Source of the DNA: an uncultured Flavobacteriales bacterium
GTDB taxonomy: Bacteria > Bacteroidota > Bacteroidia > Flavobacteriales > Crocinitomicaceae
DNA length: 14,438 nucleotides
Reading direction: 5' to 3'
Assembly (NCBI GenBank): GCA_946478775.1
Contig: CAMLDR010000108.1
Location: 1 to 14,438, forward strand
Part shown: piece after piece, positions 7,497 through 14,129 of the stretch
How the letters are laid out: each line of letters opens with the position of its first letter
How positions within the stretch are numbered: position 1 is the first letter of the stretch
The notes under the pieces: generated by a model
The model's input: the letters and a program-made list of their open reading frames with translations, nothing else
What the model was told of the DNA's origin: nothing
Databases searched by the model: none
Position numbers and translations under genes: made by a program

Positions 7497-7748
7497 TAAC
7501 TGCCCACCTGTAAGTGGGCAACTAATGTTTAATTACCTCTTTTTTGAGAAATTTCAATAATAAAATGCTAACTGCCCACCTGTAAGTGGGCAACTAATGT
7601 TTAATTACCTCTTTTTTGAGAAATTTCAATAATAAAATGCTAACTGCCCACTTGTAGGTGGGCAACTAATTTTTAATTATCCTCTTTTCTGGGAATTTTC
7701 GGAATTAAATGCTAACTGCCCACCTTTCGGTGGGCAGTTAGCATTTAA
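7497..7748. repeat. 72-bp tandem array with hairpins
   Basis: Units begin at 7497, 7569, 7641 and 7713, always 72 bp apart. Each has a hairpin head (TAACTGCCCAC, six-base loop, GTGGGCA) and a 44-bp AT-rich body. Units 1 and 2 are identical or nearly so, unit 3 is diverged, and unit 4 keeps the hairpin while its body is the 3' end of the minus-strand XRE gene. Read on the minus strand, every unit therefore looks like the tail of that gene plus its terminator, so the array seems to have grown by duplicating the gene's 3' end. Confidence 0.9.
7713..7740 (-). terminator. perfect 12-bp hairpin terminator of small XRE gene
   Basis: TAACTGCCCACC (7713-7724), loop TTTC, then the exact complement (7729-7740). 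It begins 8 bp after the XRE stop on the minus strand. The downstream T tract is weak, but three more hairpins follow in tandem, which together should stop transcription from both sides. Confidence 0.7.
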
Positions 7749-7973
7749 TTATTTTCTCTTCTCTGGCAATTTCAAATTAGGAAACAGGATCGTGTGCAAT
7801 TCGTTAGGTTCAATTTCCAAAGCCAACGCAATTAAATGAACTTCCTTTCCTCTAATTTCTGTTTTGTCATTTTCACAAAGATTATACATCCTATTCTCAG
7901 TAATACCCGTTTTACGCGACAATTCAGCACGGCTAATAAGTTTTTTCGTTATGTAAAGTCCAAAAACTGTCAT
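7749..7973 (-). CDS. small XRE-like HTH regulator, 74 aa
   Basis: Compact Cro/CI-type DNA-binding protein consisting of little more than the helix-turn-helix domain: LISRAELSRKTGITENRMYNLCEND holds helices 2 and 3, followed by IALALEIEPNELHTILF, the usual closing helix. I choose the ATG at 7973; the frame is open to a TTG at 7982, less likely in Bacteroidota. It is divergent from the 111-aa gene at 8120. The 137-bp region between them carries two palindromes that fit a dimeric repressor (TTGAGT...ACTCAA and TTGAATTATTCAA), suggesting control of itself and the partner. Its last codons and terminator are repeated in the tandem array downstream. A phage-like repressor or the antitoxin of a toxin-antitoxin pair are the main alternatives. 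Confidence 0.8.
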   Translation of the reverse strand: MTVFGLYITKKLISRAELSRKTGITENRMYNLCENDKTEIRGKEVHLIALALEIEPNELHTILFPNLKLPEKRK

Positions 7974-8022
7974 AGAATCCAATAATGTTTGTCTTGTAAA
8001 ATTATCGACTTCAATGAGAAAA

Positions 8023-8041
8023 TTGAGTAAAAGTAACTCAA
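8023..8041. promoter_or_regulatory. candidate operator palindrome 1
   Basis: TTGAGT, seven-base spacer, ACTCAA, in the divergent region between the small XRE gene and the 111-aa gene. The half-site resembles that of the second palindrome at 8075. Binding by the XRE protein is inferred. Confidence 0.4.
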
Positions 8042-8074
8042 ACTTGCTATTTAATTGATTTATTCATATTATTG

Positions 8075-8087
8075 TTGAATTATTCAA
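8075..8087. promoter_or_regulatory. candidate operator palindrome 2
   Basis: TTGAAT, one-base centre, ATTCAA: a perfect 13-bp palindrome 33 bp before the 111-aa start codon. It shares the TTGA-T half-site with palindrome 1 but has a different spacer, so the two may bind different multimers or only one may be functional. Confidence 0.4.
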
Positions 8088-8119
8088 TGATATTATAGAA
8101 TTTCTCAAAAGAACAGTTT

Positions 8120-8455
8120 ATGCTAATTGAAAAGAAATTGCCTAAAAAAACAATTATTCGCCTTATCAAAGATGATTTAAGGCACTCAAAGCTAGTTTGG
8201 GGTTTGAATATGCTAGGTTTCAGAAACGACAATGCTGTTTTAAGTATATCCCAAGCAGTATTCGAAATAATGGAACTAAATACCAATGACAGACGTTTGG
8301 ATCATTTAACTGACGAATACAGCGACAGGAGTTATCAAGTGAACGAATACGCTTCCAATGATTCAGAATCATTTCACAGGCTTGCGGTTGAAATTTACAA
8401 CTGGTTGTTAAAGGAGCGAAAGAAGTACAAAAAACGCCTTTTGGAAAACACTTAG
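8120..8455 (+). CDS. hypothetical protein, 111 aa, paired with XRE regulator
   Basis: Unrecognised soluble, largely helical protein. The N-terminal half is basic and amphipathic (KKTIIRLIKDDLRHSKLVWGLNMLGF), the middle contains a Tyr/Asn/Asp-rich segment (DEYSDRSYQVNEYASNDSES), and the C-terminus is a lysine-rich helix (LLKERKKYKKRLLE). No catalytic motif is seen. It faces the small XRE gene across a palindrome-containing region, and the pair is enclosed by a 35-bp inverted repeat. That gives a self-contained two-gene module: repressor plus effector (toxin-like, phage-like or anti-phage) is possible but unproven. A hairpin terminator follows 24 bp after the stop. Confidence 0.7.
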   Translation: MLIEKKLPKKTIIRLIKDDLRHSKLVWGLNMLGFRNDNAVLSISQAVFEIMELNTNDRRLDHLTDEYSDRSYQVNEYASNDSESFHRLAVEIYNWLLKERKKYKKRLLENT

Positions 8456-8479
8456 GACATGACCAACTGATATTTTTTC

Positions 8480-8518
8480 TAACTGCCCACCTACAAGTGG
8501 GCAGTTAGCATTTTATTA
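8480..8518 (+). terminator. hairpin terminator and inverted copy of array repeat
   Basis: TAACTGCCCAC (8480-8490), loop CTACAA, exact complement (8497-8507): an 11-bp stem, followed by GCATTTTATT. It sits between the converging 111-aa gene and the lipoprotein gene. Bases 8484-8518 are the exact reverse complement of 7630-7664 in the array (35 bp), including 10 bp outside the hairpin and the asymmetric loop, so this is a true inverted copy and not just another palindrome. Confidence 0.8.
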
Positions 8519-8560
8519 ATCAATCATAATATTTGTAATCGTTTTGGCGGGAGCGCTAAA

Positions 8561-9223
8561 CTATTCCATACCGTAGTCGACAAGTTTCATAATGAATTCA
8601 TTTCCTTTCAAAACGTTCACAGTATCGAAATTGTTGATCTCGTAATCCTTATAATACTTGTAATACATACCTATTCCTTTTGCATATTGCTCATATTTCC
8701 TGCTGAAAACGACCATATTTGTATTATCATCCTGTTCCACAGTAACAGTGGAATCAAGGAAAAATCCATTGATGAAAGCAGGTTCATGAATATTACGATA
8801 GTAGCAGTCGAGCGGTTTAAAAATGTTATAGGCATTAGGGTTCCATTCCTTGTATTTGTCGGGAGCGAGAACAAGTTTAATCGTTCGCTGATTTTCTTCC
8901 ACAAGCTCTACTTTATTGCCATTGAGAAAGACAGTCCAAATATCCTTTAGTTCCCAAGGTCCGTCCTTGCTTTCCGAGACGTAACGGTTATACCTGTTTG
9001 CAATGCGTCCTTCATCGTCGAGTATATTTTCTCCGATCATTGCCTTTAGAAAATATTCTGTTGTATCATGGATGCTATGATCTACATAAACTTCGCGCAC
9101 AGAATATGTCACAAAACGTCCTTGTTCAGTCGGATAATAATCGAAATAAAAATCAGGGGCTTTGTCATTTTTTTCACAGGCGACAAGAGAAGCTATGAGC
9201 AAAGTCAACAATGGTTTATTCAT
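8561..9223 (-). CDS. putative lipoprotein, 220 aa
   Basis: Predicted envelope lipoprotein with a signal peptide of 15 residues and lipobox L-V-A-C16. The mature part starts with FYFDYYPTEQGRFVTYSV, a pattern I know from a Bacteroidota family of unannotated lipoproteins; later segments (DIWTVFLNGNKVELVEENQRTIKL, WNPNAYNI, STVTVEQDDN, YAKGIGMYYK) read as beta strands with aromatic residues. A soluble beta-rich fold anchored to a membrane is likely, facing the periplasm or surface. No enzymatic motif is seen. It converges with the 111-aa gene and lies inside the repeat-bounded block, though its own character is that of an ordinary chromosomal gene. Function is unknown. Confidence 0.8.
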   Translation of the reverse strand: MNKPLLTLLIASLVACEKNDKAPDFYFDYYPTEQGRFVTYSVREVYVDHSIHDTTEYFLKAMIGENILDDEGRIANRYNRYVSESKDGPWELKDIWTVFLNGNKVELVEENQRTIKLVLAPDKYKEWNPNAYNIFKPLDCYYRNIHEPAFINGFFLDSTVTVEQDDNTNMVVFSRKYEQYAKGIGMYYKYYKDYEINNFDTVNVLKGNEFIMKLVDYGME

Positions 9224-9342
9224 GAAGTGTCAGTAATAGAATTATTTGACAATATAAGTGAATCTTACAACTTAAAATGCTGAAATGAAAATCTTTACAA
9301 TAGAAATGAATATGTGTATAAAAAGCAAACCAAGACATAAAC

Positions 9343-9374
9343 AAAAAGCGGACATCGAGAGACGTCCGCTTTTT
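9343..9374 (-). terminator. bidirectional terminator after the ATPase operon
   Basis: AAAAAGCGGAC (9343-9353) pairs perfectly with GTCCGCTTTTT (9364-9374), loop of 10 bases, T runs on both strands. It follows the right-hand operon, 77 bp after the ATPase stop on the minus strand, with the terminator-associated repeat just before it. Confidence 0.85.
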
Positions 9375-9375
9375 C

Positions 9376-9402
9376 TTACCTAACCTAACCACTATTCACT
9401 GA
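9376..9402 (-). repeat. terminator-associated inverted repeat, right copy
   Basis: 27-bp inverted partner of 7180-7205 with one extra G. On the minus strand it reads TCAGTGAATAGTGGTTAG then GTTAGGTAA and leads directly into the terminator at 9374-9343. Ten bases of it (TCAGTGAATA) also occur in the last codons of the ATPase gene at 9458-9467, same orientation. Confidence 0.85.
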
Positions 9403-9428
9403 ATAAGCCTGAAAAGGCTTGAATTCAG
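9399..9428 (-). terminator. imperfect hairpin after ATPase stop
   Basis: CTGAAT plus AAGCC on one side and GGCTT plus ATTCAG on the other form an interrupted 11-bp stem with a two-base bulge and loop TGAAAA, 22 bp after the ATPase stop. It partly overlaps the repeat. There is no T run, so it may protect the mRNA end rather than terminate. Confidence 0.4.
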
Positions 9429-9450
9429 AGCAAAGATACTGCTTTATTAG

Positions 9451-10311
9451 TTATAAATATTCACTGACCATATACTGCAAATACTCGTCTACTGCTTCTT
9501 TTTGGTTCTTGTACATTCGTTCACCCGAATAGATATGCCGTTTGTCCAAGAGCGGTTTTAAAATGCGCTGATAGTTCGACGAAAGATAATCTTCAACAGC
9601 TTGCTTAAAATCGTTCAAGGTGAACCGTCCGCGAATCTTCCCTGTGTCTTTGTTCAGATAACAGCAAAAGCGCGGGTCTCCCTCTTTGAATTTAAGTTCA
9701 ATGAGTTTTTCCATGATTAGCAAGTGTTCAAGATTCCCACTTATCTTGCTCTTGTGTCTTTCAACAGTATCGTCAGTTCTATGCAAGCGAATTTCGTTAC
9801 AGTTTCCCCACAATTTCGGGTGAAATAGTTTTCCGACCGTCTGAACGTGAATGATAACATCAACTGAAACGTGCCGTTGCGTACAAATTGCACCTATCAA
9901 ATCCCCAGGAAGTGAATCGGTGATATACTTGCTAATGTCTTCGATCAGTAAAAGCCCATTTCTGTAATGCTCCAGTATGTAACCTAAAGCCTGAGCCATT
10001 TCCGCAAGTGTCATTCTTTGCCCATTGTCTTTGAAAATGGAAACACGCTTGGCAAACGGGCGGGTTACTTTGGCGAAGGCGGGAACTTGTGAAAGTTTGA
10101 TTAAACCAATGTTCGGAAACTTCGCGTTTGCGTGGTCGTCCCGAACGTTTCCAAATTCATTGTTTACATCAAAAATCAGAACTTTTCTACCTTGCTTTGT
10201 GGTATTACTTCTTAAATAATCCGCAATTTGGCAAAGGGTCTGAAACGTTTTTCCGACCCCTTTTCGCCCTGCCACCATGATTAATTTTGCTTCTCTCCAT
10301 TTGTGCGACAT
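9451..10311 (-). CDS. P-loop ATPase, FtsK/HerA/Zot-like (DNA pump or packaging type)
   Basis: ATP-driven motor-like protein, 286 aa, last gene of the operon. Walker A is GRKGVGKT at 15-22; a VLIFDVNNEF strand follows at 44-53, where HerA/FtsK proteins have a conserved acidic residue; Walker B is LLLIED at 120-125; Gln157 in IIHVQTVG fits the sensor Gln; the stretch HPKLWGNCNEIRLHR resembles the post-sensor segment of viral packaging (A32-like) and Zot ATPases. There is no membrane helix, unlike classical Zot or FtsK, and the protein is about the size of a minimal packaging ATPase. The C-terminal 90 residues are helical and unassigned. It lies 34 bp after the 311-aa gene. Likely roles are packaging or moving element DNA, or partner loading in conjugation. 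P-loop ATPase is certain; the subfamily is inferred. Confidence 0.85.
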   Translation of the reverse strand: MSHKWREAKLIMVAGRKGVGKTFQTLCQIADYLRSNTTKQGRKVLIFDVNNEFGNVRDDHANAKFPNIGLIKLSQVPAFAKVTRPFAKRVSIFKDNGQRMTLAEMAQALGYILEHYRNGLLLIEDISKYITDSLPGDLIGAICTQRHVSVDVIIHVQTVGKLFHPKLWGNCNEIRLHRTDDTVERHKSKISGNLEHLLIMEKLIELKFKEGDPRFCCYLNKDTGKIRGRFTLNDFKQAVEDYLSSNYQRILKPLLDKRHIYSGERMYKNQKEAVDEYLQYMVSEYL

Positions 10312-10345
10312 GGGAGATTGATTTAGGAAAATTCACGGTCGTAGT

Positions 10346-11281
10346 TTATGCGACCTTTGCGCCTTGTGATAAGTATGTTAAATGCTTTTGATAAGCCAGA
10401 ATACGATTGTTTTGTTGACGAAGTTTAAAGGCAACTGTGAACATTTGTGTAAGATGGCTAAGAACTGCTGCAATCAAACGCTGTGTAGGCGTTAGTTCCA
10501 TGTTCTGCTCCATCAACACCTCTATGAGCGGTTCCCGAATATCGTTTAGTGTATCTGAATCAACTTCGAAAATCTCGTCCAACTGTTCATTCGTCTGCTT
10601 CATGTAATCGTCAAAAGATACCCCTTCCGAAACCTCAATAGACAAATCAATTTGACCATTGAAAGCCATCTTTTCAATTTTGCTTTCGGGAAATTTCGAC
10701 ATCCATTTGAACGGTATCGGCGCTAGTTGCGCATAACCTTTCAAAAGTGTGTCTGCGGTCTGTTCGGCTGCTCTCCGTTTTGTATGCGGTGGAAGATCCG
10801 AAAGCGGATTGCCTTTTGATTCTTCCAGTTCCAAACCGTCTTCATCCTCCATTGCGGGCGCTACCGAACCTCCGTTAGCCTGATTATACGAACGTTCAAT
10901 AATTGGGTCGGCAAACGGGTTGTAGTCGTCTGCAACAAATTCATCGGGGTTCTGTTGAAAGCGTTCTGCAGAACTGCCTGATTCGGGTTCAACTTCGGAA
11001 ATCGTTTCATCCTCAGACAATGTTTGCGGTTCTTCGGTCAAATCCGTTTCCTCTAAAGGCTGTTCGTCCTCTTCGAAATCTTCCTCGAACTGCAATCGGT
11101 CAGGGTGGTCGTCCAGTTCATCAACGAACTGTTTTGCGTAAATTAAGTCATCAATTGTACTGCACGGAGGTATTGCATCAGGGTTGATACCCTTTTCGGC
11201 AACAACCCTTTTAATTCCGTCAATCAATGCTTGCTCTTCAATGGTCGGTCGTCCCGCCCCATTTTTTTTATAAAAGTCCAT
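10346..11281 (-). CDS. acidic hypothetical protein of mobile-element operon, 311 aa
   Basis: No known function. The N-terminus (1-55) is a small folded region with KKNGAGRPTIEEQALIDGI; residues 56-112 are extremely acidic (runs such as FEEDFEEDEQ) and probably disordered; 119-135 contain YNPFADPIIERSYNQA, a stretch I associate with unannotated Bacteroidota element proteins; 165-311 are helical, with PLIEVLMEQNMELTPTQRLIAAVLSHL and ending in a Gln/Asn-rich helix. No signal peptide or true membrane helix is evident. It lies 5 bp after the 160-aa gene and 34 bp before the ATPase, so the two probably work together, for example as an adaptor or scaffold of the DNA motor. The acidic middle may mimic DNA or block aggregation; this is speculation. 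Confidence 0.8.
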   Translation of the reverse strand: MDFYKKNGAGRPTIEEQALIDGIKRVVAEKGINPDAIPPCSTIDDLIYAKQFVDELDDHPDRLQFEEDFEEDEQPLEETDLTEEPQTLSEDETISEVEPESGSSAERFQQNPDEFVADDYNPFADPIIERSYNQANGGSVAPAMEDEDGLELEESKGNPLSDLPPHTKRRAAEQTADTLLKGYAQLAPIPFKWMSKFPESKIEKMAFNGQIDLSIEVSEGVSFDDYMKQTNEQLDEIFEVDSDTLNDIREPLIEVLMEQNMELTPTQRLIAAVLSHLTQMFTVAFKLRQQNNRILAYQKHLTYLSQGAKVA

Positions 11282-11286
11282 GACTA

Positions 11287-11769
11287 TTAAGATTTAGGTT
11301 TGAAATTGACGTAGGCGTTAACAAGCGTGTCAATTTTAGTGTACTTTGCTAATAACTTTCGGTCTGCGGGTATAGATTCATCCAAAGCTTTAAACATTGC
11401 GTGAGAACGTTTAGAGAAATGTCTGCTTTTATTGAACATGGATGAAATTTCTCCATCCTTTAGATTCAGGTATTTTTGTGCTAATACACAAAGAATAATT
11501 CGAGCATCAGAAATCTCCTGCCGTCTCTCAGTTGAATTGAATAAATCGTATCGGCTAAAAGGTGTTCCTGCCCGCTCATACTCTTGCAGAATCTTACCAA
11601 TGATGTAAGCGCCCAAGAGCTTTCCGTCTGTCTTTCCCATTTTGATAGGAATGGAATCTAAATATTCTTCCATTGCCTTAGTTCCGAACTTGGATAGGTA
11701 TAAACAAAACTTTGTAACTACCTGTACAAACTCCTTGGTTTGCACGTTGAAATTGCTTGGAATATTCAT
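11287..11769 (-). CDS. hypothetical protein, 160 aa, weak DnaA-domain-IV-like segment
   Basis: All-helical, basic protein. Residues about 81-128 (ERRQEISDARIILCVLAQKY, then GEISSMFNKSRHFSKRSH) follow the layout of the DNA-binding C-terminal domain of DnaA: a charged helix with an A-R pair, a hydrophobic helix, and an F-x-x-S/G-R-x-H loop before the recognition helix. The resemblance is by eye and modest; the AAA+ part of DnaA is absent. If true, it is a sequence-specific DNA-binding protein, fitting the repeat-rich control region upstream of the operon. Translation is coupled to the 109-aa gene (four-base ATGA overlap), and the 311-aa gene begins 5 bp after its stop. Existence as a gene is firm; the fold assignment is tentative. 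Confidence 0.75.
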   Translation of the reverse strand: MNIPSNFNVQTKEFVQVVTKFCLYLSKFGTKAMEEYLDSIPIKMGKTDGKLLGAYIIGKILQEYERAGTPFSRYDLFNSTERRQEISDARIILCVLAQKYLNLKDGEISSMFNKSRHFSKRSHAMFKALDESIPADRKLLAKYTKIDTLVNAYVNFKPKS

Positions 11770-12095
11770 GATTTGAAGATTTTACCAAGTCCAACAATTG
11801 CGCCTATACCTATCAGTATTGCAACCACCGCACCCGTTTGAGAAGATTCCTTTTTGGAATCCATTTCTTTGCGGATAAGGCTTTCCAGTTCGGTTGAAAA
11901 TGAATGCAATGAGGTGTATTCCTCTTCGGTTACAATTCCATCATTCAACGCCTTTGCAAATTCAACATCGAACAAGGATAGTTTTTGTCGTAATGAATCG
12001 CTAAAATCAGTCGGAACAAGTCCGTTTTCTTCCATGAATTCTTTGTGTGGCATATCGTCCCCCATTAATAATTGGGACGTGTTTGTTGATTCCAT
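11766..12095 (-). CDS. small protein with C-terminal membrane helix, 109 aa
   Basis: Unrecognised protein. Residues 30-80 form two or three charged helices (LRQKLSLFDVEFAKALNDG, then EEEYTSLHSFSTELESLIRKE), and 88-104 form one hydrophobic, glycine-rich helix (VVAILIGIGAIVGL) followed by a basic tail GKIFKS. This is a tail-anchored, single-pass layout: the N-terminal domain would stay in the cytoplasm, or, in a membrane-containing virion, on one face of the membrane. It begins 16 bp after the 607-aa gene and overlaps the 160-aa gene by four bases. It could anchor the DNA-handling proteins of this operon at the membrane; a virion membrane protein is an alternative. No direct evidence for either. 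Confidence 0.75.
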   Translation of the reverse strand: MESTNTSQLLMGDDMPHKEFMEENGLVPTDFSDSLRQKLSLFDVEFAKALNDGIVTEEEYTSLHSFSTELESLIRKEMDSKKESSQTGAVVAILIGIGAIVGLGKIFKS

Positions 12096-12111
12096 ACTAC
12101 CTAAGTTTTAA

Positions 12112-13935
12112 TTAATAACCTGAGCGGGTTCTGTCAGCTCGGTTACTTCTTCCCTCGTAATAGAACTTGCCTGTTTTGGACAATCTAAATCCTGGCATTT
12201 GGGCTTGGTGAGCTAAATCCGCTTTTTTGTCTTTCGTGTTGTGAATCATGGATTGGGTTCGGGGAAATAACACTACACCCTTTTTGGTTTTGTTGATGTA
12301 GTCAATTACCTTTTGTGTTACATCTCGCTTTTTGTGGGCTTCGGTTAACTGAACATGACCAGGTTCGAAATCTGGAATGTCTTTATTGATGTAATCGTTA
12401 TCGAATTCATCTTGTTCCTCGACTGATGCCGACTTGGAAGGCGAGTTTTCTTCGACTTTTTTCAAGTCAACTTGAATAGGTTTGTATTCATTCTCACTCA
12501 GAAACTCTAACCATTTCTCAACTCCTAATGATGCCTGATAAGGTTCTAAATCTGACTTGAATTTCTCGCTACCATCAAAGGTTAGCAGATCAAAAAAACG
12601 GTTCAAAACCATGTCAACCGATAGCTGTTTTTTTGATTCATCCAAACGAACCAAAAGGGTCGGTTCATTGTCTTTACCGTTAAGCTGATAGATTCCAAGA
12701 ACAGGTGCTTTTTTGTTCCGATCATCCCCAAGAACAATTCGAAAGGCATCTTTTGATTTTTCAGACACCAAACGAACCGATTCCGCTTCATTGGTAAGGA
12801 CATCAATAATCTCCGGAAGAATCGAATAAAAACGATGATAATTCAACTTTTTCAATCGTACATGGTCTTCTTTTTGCAAGTCTCCCCAAGCCTTAATGAG
12901 ATAATCCGTTGCGCCTTGATGGTCAAGAATATGTTTGATACGCTCGTTTAAATCCTGCATATCTTGAACTTGAACCCCGTTTTCTCGGAATGCAACAATC
13001 ATTAAGAACTTTTCAAGGGATTTTACTAGTTCTTCCTTGTTCGATTTATAAAGGGAAATAATCGGTGTTTCTTCTGATTTTTCTTCTTCTTTTGTTGTCT
13101 TTGGTTCTTCTGTTTTTTCAACCTTCAATTCAGCGCTTGGTTCAACCTTATCCGCTTTTTTGTAATTATCAACGATAATACTTGAAGAGGAACTAGGTGA
13201 GGTACTCGGTGGAACTGTCGGCGGAATCCCTGTCGTTTCTTCTTCATCCCATTTGATTTTGTGACCTTGATTTTTGAGGTTTTTCAGCCAGTCAGCAAGA
13301 AAATCATTTTGGTCTTTTCTCTGATGTTTGCTGAATACATCCCGATTTCGTTTGTCAGGATATACCTCAAAGTAACGCCGTGCATCTTGGAAATGTAAGG
13401 CTTCGATTGTTTTCTTTTTGATGTCCACAAAGATTTCCATATCAGGATCTGCAACCATGTCACCGTTCTGCACATAATAATGTGAAATCGCAATGTAAAA
13501 GCCTGTTTTATCACGGTCTAAAACCTCTAAATTGAAGTCCATGTAACCCGTCTTTACAGACTTTCCATAGATGTAGTCATCTTTGTAATTTTCCAATCTA
13601 TCTTCCAATCCGGGAGCGACGGCCATAAGCCTATTATAATTTTTCTCATAGATGGTTTGCTCAATAATTGGCTTTGATACTTTGGTAGGCGGTGGAACTG
13701 CTACGGGTTCAATTGGTGGCATTGCAGTTCCCGATACAATCGCTCTTACTTCGTCAATGTATTCGACGGCTTTCTTGCTTTTGAGCAGTTTACCCGCTTT
13801 TGCTCTTGCTACTTCCCAAGTTACTTTTTCGTAAGACCGAATAAAAGATGCCAACTTGCTGATATTGCTCGTTAACTCTTCATTCGATAATACTAGATTT
13901 TCTTCTAGGGTAAACCCACTATTGCTGGATGACAT
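12112..13935 (-). CDS. large multidomain protein, DUF6908-like segment, 607 aa
   Basis: Main protein of the operon. Segments: helical N-terminus 1-68; Pro/Val linker 70-90; a folded domain about 98-225 with SHYYVQNGDMVADPDMEIFV at 151-170, a pattern that I associate with DUF6908 proteins from plasmids and other mobile elements; low-complexity Pro/Ser then Lys/Glu linker 232-292; a larger helical domain about 293-500; an acidic stretch near 515-545; and a basic tail 581-607 (PGFRLSKTGKFYYEGRSNRA) that looks like a conserved short motif and may bind nucleic acid. No enzyme motif, signal peptide or membrane helix. It overlaps the upstream 50-aa ORF by 17 bp. The modular build with charged linkers resembles large polyvalent proteins of mobile elements. 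Function unknown; domain match from memory only. Confidence 0.8.
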   Translation of the reverse strand: MSSSNSGFTLEENLVLSNEELTSNISKLASFIRSYEKVTWEVARAKAGKLLKSKKAVEYIDEVRAIVSGTAMPPIEPVAVPPPTKVSKPIIEQTIYEKNYNRLMAVAPGLEDRLENYKDDYIYGKSVKTGYMDFNLEVLDRDKTGFYIAISHYYVQNGDMVADPDMEIFVDIKKKTIEALHFQDARRYFEVYPDKRNRDVFSKHQRKDQNDFLADWLKNLKNQGHKIKWDEEETTGIPPTVPPSTSPSSSSSIIVDNYKKADKVEPSAELKVEKTEEPKTTKEEEKSEETPIISLYKSNKEELVKSLEKFLMIVAFRENGVQVQDMQDLNERIKHILDHQGATDYLIKAWGDLQKEDHVRLKKLNYHRFYSILPEIIDVLTNEAESVRLVSEKSKDAFRIVLGDDRNKKAPVLGIYQLNGKDNEPTLLVRLDESKKQLSVDMVLNRFFDLLTFDGSEKFKSDLEPYQASLGVEKWLEFLSENEYKPIQVDLKKVEENSPSKSASVEEQDEFDNDYINKDIPDFEPGHVQLTEAHKKRDVTQKVIDYINKTKKGVVLFPRTQSMIHNTKDKKADLAHQAQMPGFRLSKTGKFYYEGRSNRADRTRSGY

Positions 13936-14071
13936 GGCGGTGAATATTAGATTGCTCGCCTTTTTCCAATCGGTTCAATGGTTTACCGACTTTTCGACCG
14001 AAAAAGCATAGGTTTTCCGATTCGATTACCATTCCAAAGAATGGGTTTCCTTTTTTGATGTTCTTTTGCAT
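13919..14071 (-). CDS. possible small leader ORF, 50 aa
   Basis: Short basic ORF (MQKNIKKGNPFFGMVIESEN at the start) ending in TAG 17 bases inside the 607-aa gene, with the ATG at 14071 preceded by an AT-rich stretch (TTATTTATTTAAAATTTT). The overlap with the next start suggests translational coupling, and the segment is otherwise unexplained. It may be the first gene of the operon. No similarity recognised, and a chance ORF of this length is possible. Confidence 0.4.
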   Translation of the reverse strand: MQKNIKKGNPFFGMVIESENLCFFGRKVGKPLNRLEKGEQSNIHRHVIQQ

Positions 14072-14129
14072 CGCTGAAAATTTTAAATAAATAATTCGGC
14101 GATACCTTTTGATTCGGGGCGTTTGGACA

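Noticed and set aside
7497..7748. CRISPR array
   Set aside because: Repeats are 72 bp, head to tail, with no unique spacers and no cas genes; units match the neighbouring gene tail.
7497..8518. Integron cassette array with attC sites
   Set aside because: GCTAAC/GTTAGC around the hairpins hints at attC ends, but they do not fit RYYYAAC/GTTRRRY, most units have no ORF, and no integron integrase is present.
8687..9283. Plus-strand ORFs over the lipoprotein gene
   Set aside because: Antisense shadows of a lipoprotein gene with a good signal peptide and lipobox.
7180..9402. Insertion sequence with terminal inverted repeats
   Set aside because: No transposase between the repeats, and no clear target-site duplication outside them; the repeats are linked to terminators instead.
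9451..10311. Classical Zot toxin or FtsK translocase
   Set aside because: No membrane helix and no gamma or long N-terminal domain; only the general P-loop motor class can be claimed.
10903..11187. 94-aa plus-strand ORF
   Set aside because: Antisense to the acidic region of the 311-aa protein; its Arg/Gln/Leu content is the complement of Glu/Asp codons.
12603..12806. 67-aa minus-strand ORF within the 607-aa gene
   Set aside because: Alternate-frame shadow, rich in Trp/Phe/Met and without a start context; the same holds for 13284-13514.
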